Assembly (NCBI GenBank): GCA_943704495.1
Contig: CALSCR010001512.1
Span: 1 to 30,319 of the forward strand
Source of the DNA: Pigoraptor chileana
Lineage: Eukaryota; Opisthokonta; Filasterea
Reading direction: 5' to 3'
DNA: 30,319 nucleotides
Shown: positions 1 to 14,617 of the stretch, piece after piece
How the letters are laid out: each line of letters starts with the position of its first letter
Numbering within the stretch: position 1 is the stretch's first letter
Position numbers and translations under genes: made by a program
Notes under the pieces: model-generated
Seen by the model: only the letters and a program-made list of their open reading frames with translations
The model's database searches: none
What the model was told of the DNA's origin: nothing

Positions 1-73
<73 letters not shown>
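1..73. repeat. (GT)n microsatellite at left window edge
   Basis: Uninterrupted GT dinucleotides run from the first base to about 73. The tract lies downstream of the last visible donor of the SMURF-like gene (307-306 on the minus strand), so it sits inside an intron of that gene, where the sense strand reads (CA)n. Its position at the very edge suggests the assembly broke here. Confidence 0.97.
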
Positions 74-75
<2 letters not shown>

Positions 76-307
76 CGGCGACGCGCATTTCAAAGCCACA
101 CACAAGTACATTGATCCCGGATGGCACCTGACTGAGTCCCCCAGACATCCACTTGATGCACCCATGCATTTTCGGCACGCTCACACACACATGCAAAACC
201 CACAAAACCCCACAAGCACAAGCACTCACAATGTCCGTGTATATACACCAATTAAACATAACTGAACAAGGAGAAACAACCAGCAAGGCATGGTAGGGGG
301 GTCTCAC

Positions 308-4151
<3,844 letters not shown>

Positions 4152-4980
4152 TCCTTTGCTCGCCGGTGAGCGACACGCGCACCCGCAATAGCCACAAAAC
4201 GTCTCCGATGACAACCACTTCTCCCCAAATCCAAATCCGACGTGCAAAGTATGAGTCCCCAACAGCAAGTGCAACGCAACGTATCACATGCTCAATGGGC
4301 CATGTAACATCCCCAACACAGCACGGATCCTCAGGCGACCGGTCTGTTGCGGAGTCAGAGCAACGATTCCGGTCTCACTCTCACCCAACTGCGATCATGC
4401 GTCCGCACCTATGCAAAGTACAATGATGATAACTCACGTTTGTTGTATGCTTTGCTACGTATGGTGATAACGAGATAAACGAGAGTGTGCCTTTCTCTGA
4501 GACGTGCACACTGAAGGAGATGGATGCACTGATGCGAGCATGACAGAGAGAGTGAGCGGAATGGGTGCGTCGTGGGGTAATTTCGCTGACAAAACTGTAT
4601 GTGTCTGACAAAACCCTACTACAATCGCCATTTGGACAAACTGACATATAGCTTGGACAGCGTGCAAACGCCGATGGTTTAACATATGTATCGGAAACAT
4701 ATAGTCTTTAAATAGTAGATATAGAGGGGTAATTTTCCGCGCGTTTCCGATCGTAATACTTATTACAGTTTCGGAAACATTATTAAGTCTAGTATTGTGC
4801 AACTAATGTGCATGATGTCACATTGAGTCGCGTGTCTCAGACGCCGCTGAAATCGGTGGCAATGTACGTAGGTATGATTGTAGAACAGAGAAGCTAAAAA
4901 CTGCCACAGTGAAGAAAGACTCCATCGCCAAAGGTCAGTGGACATAGTCTATAGTTACTCACTTACGCAACTAGTAAACC
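4152..4980. promoter_or_regulatory. Divergent intergenic region, SMURF-like / GNAT
   Basis: This 829-bp stretch separates two start codons facing away from each other and must hold both promoters. No coding exon is visible. The part at about 4660-4800 is markedly AT-rich and repeats short words: ATCGGAAACATA near 4688, TTTCCGATCG near 4744, GTTTCGGAAAC near 4768, and broken AATACTTATTA/TATTAAGTCTAGTATT symmetry. These are candidate factor sites only. Confidence 0.5.
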
Positions 4981-5833
4981 ATGGCCCCGCTATGTGTGCG
5001 TCCCGTCCAGTCTACCGAGGGGAAAGCGGCGCTGCTGGCCGTGCTCGATGCTCACGTGCCCCGCTCCCACGCATTGCGTGCCATTCTGCGCCACGATGCG
5101 AGTGCGCCATGGGGATTTTTTGAGTTGCAACTGTATGCGGCGTGTGAGGCAGCCACAGAGTGCGTACCAAGCACAAGTAGCCACGCGCAAGTTGGTGTGG
5201 ACTCTGCCAGTGCACGCGCTATGGTCGCAATAATCCACTACCCACACAGCGGCATGGTAGGTTGGGAGATGCTGCTGTCGTTGAATGTTTTCTTCGTGTT
5301 GGTGGTGCAACAGTGGTGTGTTATACAAGTTGACAATTGTATTCCACATCTTCATTGTGTCATCCAGCACGGAGTTTACACGTTTGCCATTGATGCCGCA
5401 AGCCTGGAGCCCCTTCTTGAAGAAGGCGCCTGCTTTTCCTGGCGCTGCCGGACTGTCTTTGCGGCAATGCAGGGCGCGTACACACACGTCGTTGAAAGTG
5501 CATCCCTGATCAACAGGCGGCCGCTCGAAATCACCCCGTGCGTCATGTATCTGCTGCGGTCCATCGACACACTCCCGCGCCTGGATGCCGCCTCCATCCA
5601 CCCCGCACGCATTGGCCCGCTGACGGAGGCGCATGCCGAGATCGTCAACAAACACTGGCCATACGGCAGTGCGTCGACAGAAATCAACGTCCGGCGCAGC
5701 ATCACATGCTTTGGGGGCGCGGGCGTGTTTGTAGGCGATGAACCCGTCGCTTGGGCTGTTTTCCAGCCGTATGGGGCAATAGGGATGGTGCACACAATGG
5801 ACGACCACCGCAGGAAGGTTCGTTCGTCTCGCC

Positions 5834-5864
<31 letters not shown>

Positions 5865-6164
5865 GTGTGTGCGTGTCGCCCATCGAGCGTGCATGCTTCC
5901 ATGCATCCCCTGCATTCAGCTCACTCGCACGCCACTCATCCCACCACGCACGCGATGCACCCAACGACGCAGGGCTACGGATCGGCGGCAGTGCGCGCCC
6001 TCATCGACAACATCCGGGACGGCGCCACCCCAATCGACGCCGCGTTCTGCTACATTGTGCGCGGTAATGACGCATCCGTGTCCATGATGACGTCCCTTGG
6101 GTTTGAGGAGGTCGCCAATGATTCGCACGACTGGTGGGTGCCCGTGAACAGCCCCTCCGATTGA
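4981..6164 (+). CDS. Glycine N-acyltransferase-like (GLYAT/FR47-type) GNAT
   Basis: Predicted acyl-CoA-dependent N-acyltransferase resembling the GLYAT/GLYATL3 family. Exons are 4981-5256, 5368-5817 and 5973-6164, giving 305 residues. The start sits in an ideal context (AAACCATGG). The first half is the divergent GLYAT N-terminal region. The C-terminal GNAT fold shows HAEIVNKHWPYGS, then PVAWAVFQPYGAIGMVHT (about 218-235), then the acyl-CoA loop HRRK-GYGSAA (239-248), which spans the last intron. NDASVSMMTSLGFEEV follows near the C-terminus. The substrate cannot be read from sequence. Intron 1 (5257-5367) is 111 nt, in phase 0 and free of stops, so it can be translated. I removed it because it is low in family similarity and has a good GTAGGT donor and TCATCCAG acceptor. 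Intron 2 carries a (GT)n tract. The stop lies 160 bp from the SEPSECS stop, tail to tail. Confidence 0.85.
5836..5878. repeat. (GT)n microsatellite in GNAT intron 2
   Basis: GT repeats with two GC interruptions start about 18 nt after the donor GTTCGT at 5818. Translated, they give a Val-Cys run that is not part of the protein. Confidence 0.95.
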
Positions 6165-6324
6165 GTCCGTCCGACTGGCAACCGGCACGCACCCATCCAT
6201 CCATCCACGCCATGCGCGTGCTGGATAGACTCACAACAACGACAAGGCGCACAGGCGAATGGATTTCTCGACCACTGCGTGTGCCTGCACATTGTCACTG
6301 TCTGCCGCGGATGCCCACTCCGCC
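6165..6324. other. Tail-to-tail spacer GNAT / SEPSECS
   Basis: 160 bp between two convergent stop codons. It must contain both 3' ends, or the transcripts overlap. I see a short CATC repeat near 6193-6208 and no canonical AATAAA on either strand. Confidence 0.5.
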
Positions 6325-8167
6325 TCACTGCGCCGGCGGCATGTCGGAAGATATGTTCTGTGGCGGCCGATGGGCGTCCTTCGTCTTTGCCAACGTTCTG
6401 TCAAGCCGATCAATGAATGTGTCGATGTCTGTCTGCGTGATCCCGAGGGCGGCGGCGGCTGTGAGATACGGCGTCGGATAGGCGTCGTAATGCGCTCCAA
6501 ACCCCCGAAATGTGTGGCCTTCAATTGTTATCTCGCTCTTGCGCGGATCCACGACGCTGTGTGGTAGAAAATGTCAAATAGAGTAAATTTGCGCGAGTGA
6601 TATTAAGAGAGTGAGTGTGTATGTCGGTGGTGACAGGGGCATAGAGACTGACAACATGCTGCAGAGTGCCCGTGTATCCTGCATAAGCATCAAACAGCAG
6701 TGCACGTGCATGCGCAATCAGCGACACCCTCTTCTGTTCGGATGCGCGACACACCACCACACACCACCACACACCCGCAACCCACCGCGTGCCAGACACA
6801 CACCGCGAGAACAGCATTGAACCGAACATGGTCGCATCCTCGCCAATCGACGACAGTGTCATCGCTGTGGGGCACGTGATGTAATGTGAGGGGATGAACA
6901 GTGTCTCAGTCAACTCATTACTACAGTCGAAAAACTCAAACCCGATGAAATCAGAGTCCTACACAACCGAAAAAGCCACGCACATGCACACTCCTTTGGT
7001 CAAGCAACAAACATGCATGCACCCACCGAAGGAGATTGGGTTGTGGGGTGTGGAGAGCATCCGTTCGCCGTGCTTCTTGGCCACGGCATCCATTTTTTCG
7101 ACAAAGTACGTGTGCAGTCGCTGCTCGGATGACAAGCAAAACCAGATCCATTTGAGTGAGCCGAGTTTGTGTGATTCCAAATACACCCACCACAGCAGGG
7201 CATTCCATCACACAACGCACGGCGTGCGACGTCCTAAGAAGGCACACTCACACATATACTCGAAAATGATCTGTTCACAAAATATTGGTGGTCATAGCGA
7301 AAACCTCACAGACAACAAGTCATGTAGCGCCACATGCATGCTACATGTTACATGACACGTGACTGTGACATAGAGACCGCACCTTCCGATCGGCCAGAAG
7401 TGATTTGTATCCATTTGATCCCAGGTGCAGCAGAGTGATGAAGACGTCCATAATGGGGCTGCCGGAAGCCCTCCCTGCGAGTGAGTACACGCACATGCGA
7501 CACATCATGCACAGGCAGACATAGAGTGAGGACAGGCGGGGCAGCAAGGCTCCACCCAGACATCTAACCACAACACACGCACAGACATGCATCATGCACA
7601 TACACCCCCACGTACCAGGATACGTCTTTGCGACCGCATCGACCAGCTGCTTCATTCCCGCAACAATCGCACCACCAACAGGAACAAGGAAGTTCTTGTC
7701 GGTGCTCTGCACAAATGCATCCACTCGGCTCCACTTCGCAGGGGAGGTCTCGTGAGGGCTGTGTGGGTTGGAATTGAGAGCCCCGGATGGACCTCCTCGG
7801 TGATGATCGCGCATCGACCGCAGCGCCGTCTCAATCAGGTGCATGCACTTGGACGACTGCACCCCGTATGCATTGTTGACAATGTGCGGAATGTCCCGCG
7901 CGCCGCATATTTCACCAACCTCAACCACCCTTTGTATGCGATCATGCATACACATGCATAAAGTATGAATGTAATGTGTATGCGTGCGTTTTGTGTGTGT
8001 GTTTTTGTATGAATTATTATGTGTGTGGGGAAGGAGTTGATGAAAAAGCAGACATAACAAATACCGACACAGTAGTAATAATAATACGCATACACACACA
8101 CACACGAACACACACACACACACCACACACGCACGTAAACACACACCACACACACACAAACACACAA

Positions 8168-8236
<69 letters not shown>

Positions 8237-9699
8237 CAAACACACAAACACACACACACACACACCACGCACATAGGAACAATTGCTCACTTGTCCGGCG
8301 CGCGGGGCGCAAAGCAACTTGTTGTGGTGATGACACAGGCCACAAGGGACGGTCCTCCAGCAGCTTCAATCGCAGCTTCGATTCCACGGATGTCCGTGCG
8401 CAGCTCATCCCCCTCCAGCACGCACGACACAGACAGCGGGACAAGGCCTACATGGAGTGAAATGGAAATCGTATAAATGTATATGTGTAGTGTGTGGTGT
8501 CCGTGTGCATATGCGTGTATGTGGACAGAGGTGACCGGCAGCAGCGGCCACGTCTCAACGATTCCACGTTCACTGTCGCTGGAGGCAACACACCCATTCA
8601 AATTGACAGGTCGCGCGTCTCACAGTAAAGAGAGCGAGTATGCATATTAACAGTATACAACGGATTGACAAGCATAGTGGCAGATCAACACACCCGCGGC
8701 AAGAATGGCCTTGAAGCACGATTTCTGGTCAATGCGCGACCACACGACATACTTTGCATCCGGGCGCGTCTTGCGAAGCGCGAGGAGGGTGAGCACAATG
8801 CTCATTCCTGTTGCCACGGGGAGTAACACGCACGCTTCGGCACTGCGCACGCCAGTCAGGCGCAACATGTCCATCACCATATACTCTGTCAGGCGAACAA
8901 CAAGAGACGACCCCGCCGCCTTAGGCTGCACCTCGGAGATGTTGCCGCTTCTGCCAATGCCATGTCCCATGCTGTTGAATGCACGCACGCACGCACATAC
9001 GCACATAGCGTCCACGCAGGGTCGGGAAGGAAGGGAGACGGAGATTGTGAGGGGCATGGTTGGTTGGGCAAGACGCGTAGTGGATCAACTGCATACTAAC
9101 TTGCAAAACCCAAACAAACAAAAGTCGCATGAGAATGTACCGTCGTCCTCAGGCCACTCATACAAATATACATACACATACACACATACAAATATACATA
9201 CACATACACACAGACATACAAATATACATACACACAAAGCCGTGTCACAGCACTTACCCGAAATGGCGGCGTGCCACTATCGAGGAGGCAATGCGTGCCT
9301 CTCGTTCGCCGACGCCGACATTGCCTGGATGCAACCGTGAATTATTGGGAAAGTTGCGATCACAATGGCAGGGCAGGTACACGATGAGCGTATTTTTTCT
9401 TTCCATAAACATACTGATGGGGATGTGCAACACAAAACAGAGGGAAGTGGGAACACAGAGTCAGCTCCATACAACGGTTACAACACACACCACATACCGA
9501 CAAAGTTGTTGCTGTCCATTATTGCAATTTCGTGAATGAAGTGCTCGATCGATGCATCGTCCCACCCGTCCTCAGGACATCGCCGCTGCGACAGAAGCAC
9601 CTTCACGAGATTCTCGCGAGATCGCAAAGATTCGCCCGCCTGTTTTATGTAGTTGGCGGAGACAAGGCCCTCGGCAAGGCGCAAGTTGGCCTCGTTCAT
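6325..9699 (-). CDS. SEPSECS: O-phosphoseryl-tRNA(Sec) selenium transferase
   Basis: SEPSECS converts phosphoseryl-tRNA(Sec) to selenocysteyl-tRNA with selenophosphate, using PLP; it acts in the cytosol as a tetramer. Exons: 9699-9498, 9324-9258, 8971-8694, 8447-8291, 7929-7819, 7728-7616, 7474-7383, 7120-7027, 6864-6786, 6556-6325, giving 474 residues (human 501). Landmarks are NEANLRLAEGLVSANYI at the start, IAIMDSNNF, the phosphate loop GHGIGRSG (GRSG at 96-99, the same numbers as human), VQPKAAGSS, VLEGDELRTD, IPHIVNNAYGVQSSKCMHLI, the PLP lysine in STDKNFLVPVGG (K283; human K284), YPGRASGSP, LSTPHNPISF and FGSMLFSRCVSGTR. The segment 7818-7729 is 90 nt without a stop; removing it puts the PLP lysine within one residue of the human position, so I treat it as an intron. 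If retained the protein is 504 residues. The start at 9699 matches the family N-terminus; an upstream in-frame codon at 9729 is GTG, not ATG. Confidence 0.96.
8090..8268. repeat. CA/CAAA microsatellite in SEPSECS intron (sense TG)
   Basis: A long CA tract with regular AAACA interruptions every 10-20 nt. It lies within the intron 8290-7930 and, on the sense strand, starts about 20 nt after the donor GTGAGC. Confidence 0.95.
9150..9236. repeat. CATA/CACA repeat in SEPSECS intron 2 (sense TG/TATG)
   Basis: Imperfect repeats of ATACACATACACACATACAA lie in the intron 9257-8972. On the sense strand they are TG and TATG words starting about 20 nt after the donor GTAAGT. Confidence 0.9.
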
Positions 9700-11440
9700 G
9701 CTGCCGCAGTGTGGCCCACGTGCACACACTCTCTCTGCGCAAGGGAGACTCTATACTATTTCGACTGTCTTGTAGCAGTGAGTACTGTCGGTGAGACGGA
9801 TATGATCAGGACCACACAGCCACAAGATCCCGACTTCTCTCTGTGCGCGAATGAGTGGCACGAACTAAACCCACTGCATGTTATTAAGACCATCCCAGTC
9901 CCTCCCCAAGAGACAATTCAAGTGGGATGCGTGACTCCACGGTACAGCCAGTGTCATCATGATCATTGAATGACAATTGCGTTAGCAGTGAGAGACTGGT
10001 GGTCGTTTGGGTCCGACTCAGTAACCCTACCCTACGTATCAGCCGCCAGAGATCACGGCGAACTCACTGAAGCTGCCGACAGAACAGTACCAGTGCCGGT
10101 GATGCTCGAGCAAGGATAAGCGCCCACATACCGCGGCTACCAGCCATGACAGAGCATATGTAATGGCCTGCATACCGATTGCACTGGTATACTGGCTTGA
10201 ATCAGTGCGCCAGTCGGCAGCCGATGCGCAGTCTGTCGGTCCGGCCGTCTGAGTGCCGCGGCGGCAGTCTGGCAAGAAAGACGAGTGCCGGCCTGGTGGG
10301 GAGGCGGCGGTCGGAACGGCCCTTTCCTCTCCAGCGCCGTCAATACTAGTGCTTGTACTGCTAACCCACGCTCTGCGGCTGTGTGTGTCATGGGTCACTC
10401 GTGGCAACTACACTGAGCCAGTAAGGCAGGCCGTGGGACAGCGGCTGTGACCCGGTGTTCGCACTTTCTGTTTGGTTCGTTCAGTCTCATTCCTAACACG
10501 CGGCGACCTGGAGGTCCAGGCAGTGTTATCGCAAAACAGAGCAAAAGGGCCACTCAGGTTAGAATACTTGGCGGTCCGACGAGCCTTTATATTATTTCTC
10601 AATGGCCAGCAGTCCGATCGAGAGCCGGCGAAGGGAGTGTCGCTACAGCAATAGGCACATTGTGTAAATAACAACGCGAGCCGCAACTGTCAGTGAGTCC
10701 ATTCTGCTCTGTCACGTACTGTACTGGGGTACTTGGTTGAAATTCGGTTATTCAGTTTCTCAGCACTATACTAGGTTGTCATGAGCGGATTGCAAACTTA
10801 TGGCACCGAAGATAAATATTATCTGAACACACACACAGAGGCAGCAGGCAGCAACCGCCGGCGGGAATCTCAGCCCTCCGTTGAACCGGGGAGGGTTCAG
10901 GGCCACTGTCATGTAGTGGCCGAGTCTGAACTGAAAGTGAGAACTGTGCAAGTTGTATTACGGTAAACGATATCGCGTGCCCAATACACTTGGTCGGTGT
11001 TACTGATGCCGGACACTGGACGGCGAGACTGTCTCTGTCCGTCGACCGACATGTCCGGCCGCCATACCGCAATGCAGTACACACAACCGCCACAGCATTC
11101 CTTGCAAGGGTGCACTGAGAACCTGACCATCAGACAAACGGCAGTTCCGGCCAGTGCCCCTCAGACGCGGCATGACGGATAGGCATATTCGGAGTGCTGT
11201 CCCTCACATGAACATTACTGTCACCAGTGCCAAAGTGGAAATCGCCAACATTGCCCCCAGAGCCGATGGGCTCACGAACGACCGCGTGGATGCAGAGCGA
11301 GCAAGGCTAAGCGAGCTTTGCGTGAACGCCACGTCTGCCGTCCACGTATACTGTAATGCGCCATGGGCATTAAAATTCCAATCAAAAGCAACTTCGGTCT
11401 CTAACGGTCGATCGATCCCCGAGTCGCTGGCAAAGTCGGA
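9700..11440. other. Non-coding block between SEPSECS start and PIGK end
   Basis: 1.74 kb with no exon I can recognise on either strand. It must contain the SEPSECS promoter on its left and the PIGK 3' flank on its right. Reading frames here are short and match no family I know. It is almost free of the CA/TG repeats common elsewhere; only a short ACACACACACAGAG near 10828 remains. Short words such as CCAGTGCC recur (near 10090, 11149 and 11223), without a clear repeat unit. I found no tRNA, rRNA or snRNA signature. Confidence 0.5.
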
Positions 11441-14112
11441 TTAGTCGTCCGGGACATATGCAGCCGGGGTGAGGTGGACGTCCCGAGAAGACCCCAAAAA
11501 GTCCGTCACCCGCACCTGGAACGGCGGAAAAGCAATTAAGATCCCATGAGCACGCGACAGATGAAAGATTCAAGGCAGGGCATCCCTTCGCCAAGCAAAC
11601 GGCGCACCCTCAACTGACAGAGCAAGCAAAAATCACCTTTGAAAGCGGACCAAATCCCTCGGTTGTCTTGATATCAATGTTCGAACGAAGAAGACCGGGA
11701 TCATAGGACTTCATCTGCAACAGAAAAAGATATTTGCAAATAAGCACAGTGAACACTATACAAACACCAGACACGAAAAATATTTGAAGGGCTATCACAA
11801 CAGGGGCACACCAGCACGCACACAGGGAGCACTAGAAAAGCAGAAAAACAGCCACATTGCAACAAGAATGCAGCGACTCAAAAAAAATAAAATGCACAAA
11901 AACAAAAAAAGAACACAACCATCGACGCACCAGGGCTGCCAGAGAGGGACCGTGCCCAGGATGAATCTTCTCAGCAAAGCGGATAGTCGAATACGTGAAT
12001 CGGTCGAGAAGCGCGACCCCGAGACGCGTGTCTGGGAGATACTGCAAAGCACGAATAAGTTATCGCACGGAGCCGGAGACAAGCCAGCCAAATGGAAGAT
12101 CAGGGATAATCACCATACAACACACACTGACACCGACGCTGCAAAAGCGCACCCGTAAAACGAACTATAAATCACAATGACAACGGGATTCTCATTGTCG
12201 CTTGAGAGGTTTAAAGGTGAAGTGCCTATGAGAGCCACGTGGCCTCCTCCACACACACACCACACACCTACACCACCAGACACACACACACACACACACA
12301 CACACACGCGCACACACACACGTAAGTGACATACCCCCCAAGAGTTCTCTCCGCGGCGACTGCTTCCAACGGCCACAATGTTGGGTGAGTAGAAGTTTTC
12401 CGTCATTGTCGCCGCCTGGCATGTGTCCATCATGAAAAACAATCGCCCGTACCTATGCATGGTCATATGAACGGTCCGCGAGGGAGGGAGATATTTTGAA
12501 ACGATTGGCGCTTGTGGTTCGGCAGCTTAGAAAGCTAATAATACACGCAGTAAATGCGCCCTCAAACCACTGGAAGATACAAAGCGATGGACGCACGCAC
12601 ACACACACACACACGCACAGAGCACATGCACACGCACCTTCCCTTCTGGTGCATTTGTTCAAACACATCGGCCAGTTCCCGACCACTGATTTCTTCTGCA
12701 TCCTGGAATTTGAAGAAGCCATCACCGCCGTGGCCTGCATTTACAGATAATGTGCAGGGGTGTAAGTATACAATATATATATATATCATACCTGGATTCC
12801 ACAGTGATAGGCAAGATTCAAGTTAAAGAACACAAAGAGCTTGTAATTGTGGTATTGCAGCAGCAGTATTAATATGAAGCATCCATGCATTTGTCCACGT
12901 GCTTCCTCCTGCCTCAACTACAACGACTAGCACAACAGAGACCATCTCGCACCCACCCGAGAGATACACAAACACATTGCTCCGGTCGTCTGATAGAAGA
13001 CGCTTTGAAGGCGGCGTCCCAACCGAATTCCGTCCTTATGGACACAGTGATGTTAGGATGATGTTAGGATGCAAAAGTCAATGATCCACATGCGCACTCA
13101 CACAGCCGCAATGTCACGTTACTTCCTCACAGACGTGTGTTTGAATGTGCTACATAGGTGTGTAAGTGTTTACATAGGGAAGGGGGAAAGGGCCTGCCTT
13201 CCACTGTGGGAATCAACAGCACACACTGGAGACCGCATTCACAATTGCGCGAACACAAGCACATCGTTGTGATGGATTGATAAGCGTGCGACGTGACGCA
13301 CACTGCGAGTGAAGGCCACGCCGACAAATGCAGTGAGATGCACGCACTCACCAGTCAGCACGCGCACAAAGTTCTCGACAGTCACGTCGTAGTTGCGGTA
13401 GTCGATCTCCACCGCATCAACCTGGCCAATGTCATCGATCACAGACCCCGCATGCACGTTGCGCGGATTGCACGCCATGCCCTCGGCAAGCATCAGTATG
13501 ATGTTCGAGTCCGGGATGCCCAGCCGCTTGATGTTCCTACGCACCACACAGATACACACATACAAACACACACAGCCACACAGATACACAGCCACACAGA
13601 CACACACACAGAAGACACAACAACAACAAGCAAAAGATCATGCGACATATAAGCATTGTACAACCATTGGCATAATGAAAAAGTGAACGACGTGCCGTGT
13701 TCAATTAGACAGCATCATGTAACAATGTGCTGTTGCAAGGAAGCGTTGTGCGGACGCACCTATAAAGCCCCACAACATTTGCGATGTGGCGGTAGTTGAA
13801 CCAGAAGCGCGATGATCCAACCTGGATGCCAGAAAGGAAGTTGCGGTGCTGTAAGAAAGTGCAGACGACGATGACCCCAAGCTGGAGCACAATGCTCTTA
13901 ATCACAGACACATGCGACATGCATGTGCATACACTGCGAGCACCAACACCCACGAGCAATGCCCAATTGTTTGTGTGGTTGCCCTCCAGCGCCGCCTTCT
14001 CAAAGGCTTGGTATGCATTTGATTGTGATTCATTCCCAGAACACAGCCCGGAAGTCAGCAGCACCAGCGCCGACAGTAAGCTAACCGCCACATGCGCACG
14101 CATAGTGAACAT
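11441..14112 (-). CDS. PIGK: GPI-anchor transamidase catalytic subunit
   Basis: PIGK/GPI8 is the C13-family cysteine protease subunit of the ER GPI transamidase, which swaps a C-terminal peptide for a GPI anchor. Exons: 14112-13954, 13821-13760, 13536-13352, 13034-12957, 12734-12638, 12452-12335, 12041-11931, 11714-11637, 11515-11441, giving 320 residues. A signal peptide (about 1-26, hydrophobic SLLSALVLLTSGL) precedes NHTNNWALL, SSRFWFNYRHIANVVGLYR, KRLGIPDSNIILMLAEGMAC, EIDYRNYDVTVENFVRVLTG and RLLSDDRSNVFVYLSGHGGDG. The catalytic His is H163 (human H164) and the catalytic Cys is C205 in MMDTCQAATM (human C206). NFYSPNIVAVGSS and LDRFTYSTIRFAEKIHP follow. The last exon reads VRVTDFLGSSRDVHLT and stops 8 residues later. 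Human PIGK (395) and yeast GPI8 continue to a C-terminal membrane helix that is absent here. A second in-frame Met lies at 14103. Confidence 0.95.
12252..12323. repeat. CA microsatellite in PIGK intron 6 (sense TG)
   Basis: CA repeats with ACCACACACC interruptions lie in the intron 12334-12042. On the sense strand TG begins about 12 nt after the donor GTATGT. Confidence 0.93.
12592..12636. repeat. CA microsatellite in PIGK intron 5 (sense TG)
   Basis: ACGCACGCACAC(AC)n CGCACAGAGCACATGCACACGC runs directly up to the donor of the exon ending at 12638, so the sense TG-rich tract starts at the splice site itself. Confidence 0.9.
13542..13620. repeat. CACA/GATACACA repeat in PIGK intron 2
   Basis: CA-rich repeats with GATACACA and AAACACACACAG words lie next to the acceptor of the exon starting at 13536. 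The sense strand is TG-rich, but here at the 3' end of the intron, unlike most others. Confidence 0.9.
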
Positions 14113-14617
14113 GCACACTTTTCACAAACCCTGTTCAGAAAATGTGAACTTGTGCATCTAACTTAGTAAGTCCGTGAGTACTTTAAGATTTACGACGGAT
14201 CCAACTAAGCAAACTGCCGCGAGTGACGTCGGAAATTTTACGTAACATTTTGCCGATGACTGAATCTTTGAGTCTGCAGTTTGCGCTGTCGTCTTTTGCG
14301 CGACAGCGCAAACCTAACAGGCAGCTCACCACGGACACAACTCAAATGGAGTACATCACACAAACAAATGCGTTTGCCATTATGGAGAAAGTACATCCCT
14401 CGACAAACTCCATTAAGTGACAGCGAGAGACAAATGTGTGGCGTGACACTGAAAATTCAATAAAAGATCCATTCGTCCGCCCACCACAGGCGGACGCAGA
14501 TCCACCGCAAACAACAAATGCTCCCACAGTGAGGCGCGCACAGAGACAGTCACGCAGGACAAACGCACACACCGCACACACCGCACGCGAACGCACACGA
14601 GCACAACAATATCCTTC
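14113..14617. promoter_or_regulatory. Intergenic region: PIGK promoter and zinc-finger gene 3' flank
   Basis: 505 bp between two minus-strand genes. It holds a TGACGTC word at 14224-14230 (CRE-like) and a 13-bp hairpin just upstream of it, at 14279-14313. The part at 14520-14600 is CGCACAC-rich. No exon is visible. Confidence 0.5.
14279..14313. repeat. Perfect 13-bp inverted repeat with 9-nt loop
   Basis: GTTTGCGCTGTCG (14279-14291) is followed by a 9-nt spacer and CGACAGCGCAAAC (14301-14313), its exact reverse complement. It lies 167 bp upstream of the PIGK start codon. It could be a dimeric factor site or a hairpin in the zinc-finger gene's 3' region. Confidence 0.9.

Noticed and set aside
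5-265. Reading frames made of Val-Cys or Thr-His runs (also near 560-710, 7835-8476 and 30027-30317)
   Set aside because: They are translations of dinucleotide repeats inside introns or at the edges; real exons on either side splice them out.
9960-11440. Transposon with terminal inverted repeats between SEPSECS and PIGK
   Set aside because: Short similar words recur, but I found no matched long termini, target duplication or transposase-like frame.
13495-13520. tRNA B-box-like word GTTCGAGTCC
   Set aside because: It lies inside a conserved PIGK exon and no A box, acceptor stem or cloverleaf surrounds it.
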